Positions 23,195 through 32,015 of a stretch of 64,000 bases of DNA are shown piece by piece (position 1 is the first letter of the stretch; each line of letters begins with the position of its first letter). This stretch comes from Spodoptera frugiperda (lineage: Eukaryota; Arthropoda; Insecta; Lepidoptera; Noctuidae). A program made the position numbers and the translations under genes. The stretch lies in contig NC_064238.1 of assembly GCF_023101765.2 (NCBI RefSeq), positions 1,920,001 through 1,984,000 on the forward strand. Direction: 5' to 3'. Under the pieces are notes generated by a model. The model made no database searches. It was not told where the DNA came from and worked only from the letters and a program-made list of their open reading frames with translations.

Positions 23195-23322
23195 TTATTC
23201 TAAATTCCTACCCAAAAGGCCAACAACGCAGTTGTAATGCCTCAGGTGTTCGGGTGTCCAAGGGCGGCAGCGATTGCTTAACATTAGGTGATCAGTCTGC
23301 TCGTTTACCGATTTGTGTAAGT
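23195..23322 (+). repeat. Family A 3' fragment
   Basis: ATTCTAAATTCCTACCCAAA, AGGCCAACAACGCAGTTGTA, GGGTGTCCAAGGGCGGCAGC, GTCTGCTCGTTTACCGATT. The 5' half is missing. The 62-codon ORF at 23137-23325 is a shadow. Confidence 0.8.
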
Positions 23323-23810
23323 TGATAAACAGAATTGCACTTTTTGCAGAACCAACCATCAGTAACAAAATATTTTCTCTTCATACAACTGAATTCTGTT
23401 TCTTACGTCTAAAGATGCACGATTCTTCACATATCACGATCCCTATTAGCCATAAAATTACCAGCAGACTGTACTCGTATCTAGTACGGTACATAGGTAA
23501 CTCGGTGGGTAGATCGCGTGACGCCAAAGGCCTTACAATCAGCGTGAATCAGTGCACGTGGAAGTTTGGTACAAGTTATCGAGAATGTTACAAGTTTTGG
23601 TAAAGGGTTATTGTTTTTGAAAGTATGTGGGTTTAATAAATTGTGTTTAGGTTGCTTATACGATAGCAAATTTTGTGGTTATTTGATTATCAAAATTTTA
23701 GTAAAAGTAGGTTTTAGAGTATGAATAGTGGATAAAGAATATATCCAAGCGAATAAACTAAGTAATTTCCAATTCATTATCGATTCTCAAATATCATGAC
23801 ATAATCAATC
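23323..23810. other. Noncoding stretch
   Basis: A mixed-composition patch at 23480-23560 gives overlapping ORFs on both strands; no motif or splice context. Confidence 0.4.
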
Positions 23811-24549
23811 TATATATCGACGCTGGAAAGGCAAAATGTATTAAGCGCCACTTTGGTCGAAAATGAGTTATATATACCGTTGGAATCGCCTGATTTTTCT
23901 CTTTCGAATGGTCTATGTCACGCCTTAATTGGAGCATTTTGATGGCGGTTAATACACCGGTGATTTTAGACTTTTTCGTATATTTTTTTGTTTTAAATCC
24001 ATTCATTTTTTTACTTTGGCTTATAAAGCGTACATGATAGTAACAAACTATTGATAAGTCATTTATATCTGCTTAAGTTTACAACTAGATTGGTTTTAAA
24101 ACTCTTTACCTTTCCATTTTTCTAAAAAATAACGCAATAAAACATTTTACAGATTGGCAATTATTATAAAATCTACACATAAGTCAATTTCCTATAGAAA
24201 ATAACACATTTTTCTAGCTCATTTTATGCAGCTTTTTGTTCGTTAAAACATGTTTTACCTGGACACGGTGAGTATGGTTAACTGACTTAAGTCAATTTTA
24301 CCTAACCAAGATTATGGGCCTGCGTTGTATTAACTCCAAAATCTTGGACACGAAGACACCTAGATTATTTTCTATTATTACATTTCATAGTAAACGTTAT
24401 TCGTAATAACTATTTTGATTTTCAATGAAAAAGCTCCAGTAATTAATTAGTTATGAATTTTTTTGCAAAATTTGAAACTTCAAATCGCTCTACTGAACAA
24501 TTCATATAATGGCGGTTAATACATTTTGCCTTTCCAGCGTCGATATATA
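23811..24549. mobile_element. 739-bp TIR element (MITE-like), superfamily unknown
   Basis: Terminal inverted repeats of 39 bp (23811-23849 and 24511-24549) with a single mismatch; they contain CGACGCTGGAAAGGCAAAAT. A second ATGGCGGTTAATACA unit occurs inside at about 23942, echoing the inner edge of the right TIR. The outermost TATATA makes the target duplication ambiguous (TA or longer). The interior is AT-rich and carries no transposase; the minus-strand ORF at 23794-24006 crosses the TIR and is not a gene. A non-autonomous DNA transposon. Confidence 0.8.
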
Positions 24550-25240
24550 AAGTCCAGGGAAGGTTTAAAAGGTGAGAAAAAAAAATATTGCGGCAGTACG
24601 ACGTTTGTCGGGTCATCTAGTTCTGTATGCATATGTATGATAACAGTCACCTCCTATTATACAGAACTTGCAACTGATATAAACAGAGAACACCATTCAC
24701 GGTTTTTACCTCTCCAAACATTTCGACCTCAACTTTAAAATACAATAAACATCGTTTATAGCTGACCTTTTAAATATATACGCAACCAAAAGCCGTGCTA
24801 AAAGACAATAAAAATTCAAATGGACCGCTGGTTCTTCCGCTTAGTCCACATCCCATACACGGGTGTGTTTTATGCAAAGCAACCGGCTAATTGTGCCAGC
24901 TCTCTAGAATTGTGGCGATGGAGTGCGCACGCCTTTTCGACCTGATAGTACTCAACTTTATAATATAACAGCTCGTCTATTATTTTGTAATGGCTATAAG
25001 CCAGACTTCCCCATATGCCTAAGAGTATGGCTATAAACGAGACCTCGCCATATACTTAACTAAGATTTTTTTAAAAGAACAAATATGATTTGTAAATTCG
25101 TTGTCTGGTTTGGTAATCGAAATTTAATGTCACACTAGCCATTTTACCACCACTCGGTGGAAAATGGCTAGTCTCTTATTTATAAAATCGATAGTAGATA
25201 TTATAGGAATCCCAATATATTCAATTAAGTTATCACTTAC
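24550..25240. other. Noncoding stretch (3' flank of exon 2)
   Basis: If the minus-strand gene is real this is its intron 2. It includes a 39-nt hairpin at 25134-25172 (ACTAGCCATTTTACCACC pairing with GGTGGAAAATGGCTAGT, one bulge). No repeat family recognised. Confidence 0.5.
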
Positions 25241-26470
25241 CATGCTTTAACTCCGGTTTTAATAATATCACCATAAAAAGCCACCCAAGTCCTCTAAAAC
25301 CCACCCAAAACATAAATGTGAAAGGATGCCAAGTTCGATAATATTGGAATGCTTCGCCTATAAAAGAAGTGAGATCTAAATAAGTACCAAGTTCCATACA
25401 CAGACCTCAGTTAAAAATGATATAACAAGTTGGCAAGTTTTGACACACTTTGTTATAAACCTTCTAAACGCAATGAGTCAAGTATATAATTTTCTATTAA
25501 AACTTGCCAAGTTATATCATTTTTAACTGAGGTCTGTGTATGGAACTTGGTACTTATTTAGATCTCACTTCTTTTATAGGCGAAGCATTCCAATATTATC
25601 GAACTTGGCATCCTTTCACATTTATGTTTTGGGTGGGATTTCATTTATTTTTGTAAGGTTTATTTTCTTTTTTTCTTATTTTACTTTACTTTGACTAAAT
25701 ACAAACCTTCGTAACGAATTTTAGGTAGGTACGACCATTGGAAGATATAGATATTTTTTTTGTTTTAGTTCCTTAGGGGTATGAATTTACACCTTCATTA
25801 TTTTTAAAACCGACTCACACTTGGCCATTTTCAGATTTTTTCCTTTACCTTGACCTAAAGACCTACCTCCATGCCAAATTTCAAGTCAATACGACTATTG
25901 GAAGTGGTCTAGGTTTTTGATGAGTGAGTGAGTGAGTCAGTCAGTGAGTGTATAGTAAAAATAGCGATTTTCTGACGTCAATATCTCGACACGTCCTAAG
26001 TATAAGTAAGTAACTGAAAAAGTAAAATTTTACAGGAGAGCGAATTTAAGATTGCAAAAATTATAAATTGTCATATCGTTGTCATTTTAAGGATTTATGG
26101 TTTGAAATTTGGTAACTGAGTTTAAAATTAAGTACAGTTTATGTTTACAAGGAAATTTTGTTTGTAAAGGTTTATGGTTTTGTTTTATAACACATAGATA
26201 ATTTTACTCCGGTCTTAGAATGTATCAAAATACTCTAACTGCCACATCCACACTTTTTCAATGGAATATTTATCGAATATTTTACGCGATATCCATGGAA
26301 TAAGTAGTTAAGTGCCTAGATACATTTTACAATTAAAATTGAATCCAGTGTATAAATGTGTAACTACATAGATACACACTTATGCACCGGGAATGGCTAA
26401 AATTCCATAATAATTATCATTAGGACTTACCTTGTCTAGGTGACGAATAAATCTCATTTGGTGGTGACAT
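25241..26470 (-). CDS. 5' part of a two-exon gene, small membrane-segment protein
   Basis: Exon 1 coding part is 26431-26470: ATG then 12 more codons (MSPPNEIYSSPRQ) plus one base, ending CAAG|GTAAGT. Exon 2 is 25241-25357: acceptor CACTTCTTTTATAG, 117 nt, donor CATG|GTAAGTGA. Both junctions are phase 1, so the frame joins cleanly to Gly and stays open throughout. Exon 2 encodes EAFQYYRTWHP, then a hydrophobic stretch FTFMFWVGFRGLGWLFMVIL long enough for one membrane span, then a charged LKPELKH. I do not recognise the family. The start codon is the first ATG after a CpG-rich promoter with an arthropod initiator. Downstream exons are not established; a candidate terminal exon is at 20.8 kb. 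Half of exon 2 and its acceptor lie in one arm of an inverted duplication (25300-25637). Seen: splice sites, phases and frame. Inferred: that it is expressed and single-pass. Confidence 0.5.
25300..25637. repeat. Near-perfect inverted duplication spanning exon 2 acceptor
   Basis: Arms 25300-25441 and 25499-25637 with a 57-bp spacer. By eye they are identical except for a 3-bp indel at the inner end. The left arm holds 58 nt of exon 2 (25300-25357), its acceptor, and 84 nt of intron 1; the right arm is an inverted copy placed inside intron 1. A minus-strand pre-mRNA would fold into a hairpin of about 140 bp that covers the acceptor. No TIR-like transposon signature is evident, so a local inverted duplication is likelier than an element. 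Confidence 0.9.
25638..26430. other. Intron 1 remainder with a dispersed repeat
   Basis: A repeat module at 25690-25985 contains two related segments (ending ACGACCATTGGAAG and ACGACTATTGGAAG) and then a GTGAGTGAGTGAGT run at 25919-25950, a combination common in moth repeats. The rest is AT-rich with no recognised feature. Confidence 0.5.
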
Positions 26471-26650
26471 GGTGAGATTCTGTCGCCTTTTAATTGCATT
26501 TTGCTTTAACGATACTAAGAATTTATAGCGTTTACTATATTAATAAAATATAACGCACCGCTCGCGCGTGCCGCTCGCTGTTACCGCGAAGAACTGAGCG
26601 AGCGGCAGATGCCCACACCCCGCGTCTCGATGCCCCCGCGTACTACTATT
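26471..26650 (-). promoter_or_regulatory. CpG-rich core promoter and 5' UTR
   Basis: The block 26560-26640 is strikingly CpG-rich against its flanks. On the minus strand it contains TCAGTTC at 26597-26591, a match to the arthropod initiator TCAGTY, placing a start site near 26595 and giving a 5' UTR of about 125 nt before the ATG at 26470. The initiator lies between the arms of a TGCCGCTCGCT / AGCGAGCGGCA inverted repeat. There is no TATA box. A 1.28-kb foldback element begins about 180 bp upstream. Confidence 0.45.
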
Positions 26651-26773
26651 TAACTGGAAGTTACATATTTGTACGTTGTATTTATTTCCTAGCTAATTCA
26701 GATAAATACTTATGCGTCTGAAAAAAAACCATGTTCGGCTGTTACAATTTTTTTGATATTTTTTTATTGGATA

Positions 26774-28053
26774 TAGTCCAGTCAATTTAGGAATTCACCT
26801 CGGAATTCGAGATACCCAGCTGTAATTTTGTATATACTTGTATTTTGACCCCCTAAAACTTGTCTCAAAACCTACATATGGTAGGGTGTAAGCAACCCTT
26901 AAAATTCAGGGTCAAAGGGCCCAAAAATAGTTTTTTTGCGGTTTTTTCGAAATATCTCATTTCCTATGGGTTTTTGGTAATTGTATTCAATAGCAATATT
27001 GTAGCATACAAAATTCTCTACAACTTTTGTATAAACTTTTTTTTTATACGGTGAATCGTTTTCGAGATAGAGGGCGGAGAGCGCGCGGTCACTGCATCTC
27101 TTCAAAAATTTTTTTTTCGTCTAACCTATCCGTGATGGTTGTCTTTGGATAGGACATACAAAAATACGTCATGGTTCCTAAAACCATTTTTCGTCAAAAT
27201 CAATCGTTTGAAAGATAGACGCTTCCAAAGTGGAAAAATGAGGTCTATCGAATGTGTCCTGCCCCTAACTTTTAAAATAAGTTAGTAAGAAAACTAAAAA
27301 AAATATATGCTGTAGATTTTAATAAAAACTTTCAACGAAAATTGGTTTGAACGAGATATCATAATTAGTTTTTAAGAATTGATACATTTTTAATAAAAAC
27401 ACACTTAATTTTCCACTTTCTCAATTCTTTTAATCAATTCTTAAAAACTAATTATGATATATCGTTCAAACCAATTTTCATTGAAAGTTTCCATTAAAAT
27501 CTACAGCATATATTTTTTTTAGTTTTCTTACTCACTTATTTTAAAAGTTAAAGGGCAGGACACATTCTATAGACCTCATTTTTCCACTTTGGAAGCGTCT
27601 ATCTTTCAAACAATTGATTTTGACGAAAAATGGTTTTAGGAACCATGACGTATTTTTTAATGTCCTATCCATAGACAACCATCACGGATAGGTTAGACGA
27701 AAATAATTTTTTTTGAAGAGATGCAGTGACCGCGCCCTCTCCGCCCTCTATCTAGAAAACGGTTCCCCGTATAAAAAAAAATTCATACAAAAGTTGAAGA
27801 GAATTTTGTATTCTACAATATTACTATTGAATAAAACTACCAAAAACCCATAGGAAATGAGATATTTCGAAAAAACCGCAAAATCACGATTTTTGGGCCC
27901 TTTGACCCTGAATTTTAAGGGTTGCTTACACCCTACCATATGTAGGTTTTGAGACAAGTTTTAGGGGGTCAATATACAAGTATATACAAAATTACAGCTG
28001 GGTATCTCGCATTCCGAGATTCTTACCTAATTTAACCTTATTTGACTGGACTA
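26774..28053. mobile_element. 1.28-kb foldback (long inverted repeat) element
   Basis: Left arm 26774-27382 and right arm 27434-28053 are long inverted copies around a 51-bp loop. They start at TAGTCCAGTCAA and its complement. Arms agree over about 610 bp with scattered substitutions and small indels, including TCGAGATACCCAGCTG, CAACCCTTAAAATTCAGG and AACCATCACGGATAGGTTAG segments. The two similar ORFs (26860-27054 plus, 27748-27957 minus, both starting MSQNLHMVGCKQPLKF) are the same arm read twice and are not independent genes. No transposase and no clear target duplication. Transcription through it would give a hairpin RNA of about 600 bp. Confidence 0.9.
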
Positions 28054-28740
28054 ATAGATACAGGTACGTTGAAGCTAAAAATGCAATAAAAACCATTTCG
28101 TGTATCTGGCAGATACATACTTATACTTAGCGGGTGTCGATCTCAAGATCTACAATAGGTACATTAATGAAATTTTGTATTTTTGATAAGTAAGTAGATC
28201 TCGATAGATATTAGAAATTTCATATGCGTAGATAAAATAGATTTTGAGTTATAGGTGGGTCGAACTTGGCCCGAAATGGTTCGTGTAATATAACCCACGG
28301 CCGGTGTGTCGAGTTTTTTTGCTCGAACTTGGCGGACACACTGCCGTGTGTCTAGATTCCTCTTTAAATAATTACAAGCCATAAGAATTTAACGTAAAAT
28401 TACTCAGCTTGAACAGCGGACATCACAACTATTTCAAATTAAAATTTCAGCTAGATTAACTAAAGGAAAATGGGAGAATTCAATTTAACGCCATTCGACC
28501 TTCGCGCAAGGGTCGCTATAATGGACCTAACTGAAGAAAAACGCCGATAACAGATGTTAATTAATCGTATAAATCTACTAGCTTCTCCCCGCAACTTTGT
28601 CCGCGTAGAATATTGACTTTAGAACAGCCGATTTTTTTTGCTACATCTCCAGAAACAAAATTTTATCTACTCTAATTGTCGCCCACGCATATTAGCTATG
28701 CAACAAAAATAGACTGCATCTTTGTTCCAGTGTTTGTAAT
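28054..28740. other. Noncoding stretch with a GC-richer imperfect palindrome
   Basis: At 28255-28360 the pieces GGGTCGAACTTGG / CTCGAACTTGGCGG and CACGGCCGGTGTGTC / GGACACACTGCCGTG form an interrupted inverted arrangement, probably the end of an unclassified element. From 28565 a dispersed-repeat segment begins ACTAGCTTCTCCCCGCAACT. Confidence 0.4.
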
Positions 28741-28910
28741 TGCTACTACCGGACAAGGGGCATCGGGTTCAATTCCCGGGTTGCGCGAGGAATTACTGAG
28801 AATTTTTTGGTTTTTCCAAATTATTTCTAAGTAGTTGCACGGATTTGTGTTTGGTAGGTATATAGCAATAGGCTCACCTCATGTAGGAGTTACATACAAT
28901 GTAACATATT
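28741..28910 (+). repeat. tRNA-derived SINE, type T1
   Basis: Carries the B-box GGGTTCAATTCCCGG and the T1 body (TTCTAAGTAGTTGCACGGAT, TATATAGCAATAGGCTCACC). The A-box end is degraded. Confidence 0.65.
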
Positions 28911-29224
28911 TTTTTAATATGTAAATTACTGGTTGTCTATCAATCATTCTAGTGTTGTTTTCTCCTTAATTTAGGTACAGACATACTCTTTTATTATATT
29001 ATGTATAGTTAGGAGAAAAGCTATTGAGTGTTTTGTTACAGAATGATATTATTACTTGTTTTGTAACTAAGTGCTGTTTATCTAGTTTGTATTACTTCAT
29101 TGTTATTGTTTTGTTAAGAGCGCTTTAGATAAGTAAGCTGTTTTGGGTAGAGAAGCGGTAATGGGATGTTTGTTTGGCTGTGATGATAGTTTAAGAGGCC
29201 AATAAATTGGTTATCTGTATAGTT
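28911..29224. other. Noncoding stretch
   Basis: AT-rich; nothing recognised. Confidence 0.5.
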
Positions 29225-29470
29225 CTCGTAAAGGTATAGGTATAATTTAGACCTGGTGCATTTGTTAGTCGTATTCTCGTATTAGTCGTGTCATTTTCGA
29301 AGGGGTATATATTATGGCACGTAATGCCACTGTGCAATATACACCTAATTTTCATCATTTGTATTACAAGTCCCATGTAATTAACGGTGAGCAGTGCTAC
29401 GACTGCTATTTAGAAATATTCCGAAAACCAAACACAGCCCAGTAGTACTTCGTTCGACCCGGGAATCAAT
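29225..29470 (-). repeat. tRNA-derived SINE, type T1 (reverse)
   Basis: On the minus strand: ATTGATTCCCGGGTCGAACG at the tRNA-like end, the TAAATAGCAGTCGTAGCACT body, ATGGGACTTGTAATACAAAT, and a GGCATTACGTGCCATAATAT 3' part shared with 61195-61415. Box order is partly scrambled. Confidence 0.6.
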
Positions 29471-29760
29471 TCAGAGACCCAAGAGGTGTATTGCGAACAA
29501 AGAAACAGTCGGTCAGAAAAAGATAGTTTTTATTAGTGCAATCATGTTGACTCCGTAAAAGGACTTTGGTATCCCTAGAAACACCATAATGTTCTTTTTC
29601 AATGGGACAAACACGCCACCACCTCCCGTACCGCTGCAACTTCTGTAAGCCAGGATCTACAGTAAATACAACCATGAAAACACCGGAACACCGAAGTCCG
29701 GCGCGTCCCCAGGAAATGAATGACTGTCTTGGATCCCACAACGAAACAAATCATATACCA
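29471..29760. other. GC-richer segment of unknown nature
   Basis: The minus strand is open for 91 codons (29466-29741, starting MWDPRQSFISWGRAGLRCSG) and one plus frame is open for about 45 codons over 29600-29745. No domain recognised. Could be transposon-derived or a retrocopy scrap. Confidence 0.25.
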
Positions 29761-30864
29761 TAGTGTTCTATTGATCCCATAGTCTTATAGTTTTCACTAT
29801 CTCACGCCATTATAAAAATAAATATCTGATTTCATCAACACCACATCAAATTAACACGATACTTAATTGTAGATGTATAATTTCACAATATACCTAGTAA
29901 TTAAATTGAAAATATCGAACCCGCATTTATACTCTATCGAAAGATAAATTAAAATATATTTTAAAGGCAGGTATCAGTTGAACACCAACGAAACGAATTT
30001 AAAATTATCCGTAAATAATACCAAGATAATAATTCCCTTTAAATCTATAGAGGCTTAAAAATCAGAGCGAATTTTAAACTCCAATACTTTGTTCAATACA
30101 TACACGATGGAACCAATTTCGTTATCTGTCATTAAAATAATTATTTGGGATTTTGAAGCCTGCTTCTTGTCATCACAATCACCAACAGTTTATCCCCAAC
30201 AGTCTATTGCTGGACTATTGGCTTTCTCTACATAAACACATTTAAGCATAAAATTGGTAGGCAGGGAGAATGCAGTTTAAAAACTTTAGGTTTATCTGAG
30301 AACGTTGCTACCAGGTCTCGTTCAAATGTGTTTTTTTTTTTACAATATACAATACAATAAATAATAATTTTGACTCGAGTGATATAAAATAAACAACCTT
30401 CTAATCTGTCTAGGCGACAATTTTACCCCTCACATCTTTACCCAAACTTGTGGTAGACATGTTCATAAATATATGTACAGTCCCTGTCTACAAAACTATT
30501 GTTGCTACACCAGTCCATTTAATTAAGTGCAATCAAAAACAAGCCGTAAAATTGATATTAATTAATTTAAAAGCTTACCTTCAGGCCTTCACCAGTGAGG
30601 CGGATTTTACTGGATTTCCATATATTTTCCGTGCATATTAATTACGGACGGTTAACGTCTGGCATCGAGGAGCATTAGCTTAATTCGATGTCAGATACGA
30701 TTTCGATTTTATTAATTTTTCCGCTCACATGGGATTGTGGATTTAAAGTCGCTTGAAGTGTCTTGGACGCACTTTTGTTTTGCATTTACGAATAATGTGT
30801 TAATAGTGCAAATGTGATTGATTTAAAACTCTTTATTGTACACCATATAAAAATACAAAAGATT
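29761..30864. other. Noncoding stretch with a CNE-like block at 30560-30740
   Basis: The block 30560-30740 is compositionally mixed (CATATTAATTACGGACGG, GGCATCGAGGAGCATTAGC, CGATTTTATTAATTTTTCCG) with several TAATTA-type cores. On the minus strand GAAG|GTAAGC at about 30580 resembles a donor after a short open frame (WKSSKIRLTGEGLK). A conserved noncoding element or small exon is possible. Confidence 0.35.
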
Positions 30865-32015
30865 TTAACCCTTAAACTGGCAAGCACTTTTATTTCTTAA
30901 ATTTGTCATTTTAATGTTATTTTTGTATTTATTATGATCCCAGAGGAGTGAAAAAAATTATGGAAAAAATCTGTATATTACAGTTTTTGCGAAAACCTGT
31001 GTACTTCAGAGAGTACATTGCCAATTATAGTGTAAACTACGTTTGTACTACGTGTAGCACACTGCCAATATATGACTAATACTCATTTTGTTAATTTATT
31101 ACTTTATTTATAAAAAAATCATCACAAACAAAAATTATTTAGTATAAAATTGACGTCATCAATCACGTCCATACTCTGCAAGAGTATTTCTGAGAGTGCG
31201 AGGTGGAATTGCACAACTTGATTCCCCCTAGTCCTTTAAATCATCGAATCACAAGACAATCGGCGAAGCGCCACCGCTTCATGGTAGATATCCCACCCAC
31301 TCGCACGAAGCGCTTTGTTTCAAGCTTCCTTATGCGAACTGCTAGAGAGTGAAATTCTTTGCCTGAATCTGTGTTTCCTGATGGGTATAACCTGGGTGTC
31401 TTCAAAGTCCGAGTGAATAAGTTGCATATGGGCAAACGTGCTCCATCGTAGGCCGCATCATCACGTACGAACAGGCGAGATAGCAGCCAAACGTCAACCC
31501 ATCAAACGTAAAAAAAAACTCAACTTTTGTTATTATAATATATAAAATATAGAAATAAAATACATATTGATTAACACTATGCATTTGGCAATGTACTTCG
31601 TGTATACCAAAGTCTATTTCGTACTGATCTGGCAACGGTATTCACGGAGTACATACTTTGATTCTAGCTTATAATATTGTTATTACGTAAATTAGAGCAA
31701 TAATATCGAATATTTTATGTTACTTGTTAGGCCCCCTTGTGCCTCAAAGCCAAAAACCCAGAACTCCCAAACGAAAAAGTAAAGAAAACAATAAAAACCT
31801 TACCCAGGTCGCAGAGACACCAGACCGTTTCGAAAAAAATTGAATTTGACAAATTATTTTCGATTTTATCACAATTTACAATAAATTTCTACCAAGATTG
31901 ACAATTATTGCTACTTATTTAATATAAAAAATGTAGGTTTTTTAAAATATTTGGGTCATTAGATTTTTTTAAAGTTTATGGTATTAGTGGAGTACAGTGC
32001 CAATTTAAGGGTTAA
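30865..32015. mobile_element. piggyBac-type non-autonomous element with TTAA target sites
   Basis: TTAA at 30865-30868 and 32012-32015 flank an 1143-bp element that starts CCCTTAAACTGGCA and ends TGCCAATTTAAGGG (TIR with one mismatch over 14 bp). TTAA duplication with a CCCTT-type terminus is the piggyBac hallmark. Subterminal GAGTAC and TGCCAAT/TGGCAAT motifs recur at both sides. The interior has no transposase; it hosts a LINE fragment at 31185-31500. Confidence 0.75.
31185..31500 (+). pseudogene. LINE ORF2 C-terminal fragment nested in piggyBac-type element
   Basis: One plus frame from about 31260 to 31450 reads FMVDIPPTRTKRFVSSFLMR, then RTARE, a stop, NSLPESVFPDGYNLGVFKVR and VNKLHMGKRAPS. 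The W-NSLP-VFP--Y-L-FK-VN order is typical of the extreme C-terminus of non-LTR retrotransposon polyproteins; the W position is a stop here. Truncated at the 5' side and lacking the RT domain. The reverse ORFs over it (31241-31435, 31402-31635) are shadows. Confidence 0.7.

Noticed and set aside
26860..27957. Two similar ORFs sharing a cysteine-containing start on opposite strands
   Set aside because: They are the same sequence in the two arms of the foldback element. No domain, no promoter, and only about 65 codons each.
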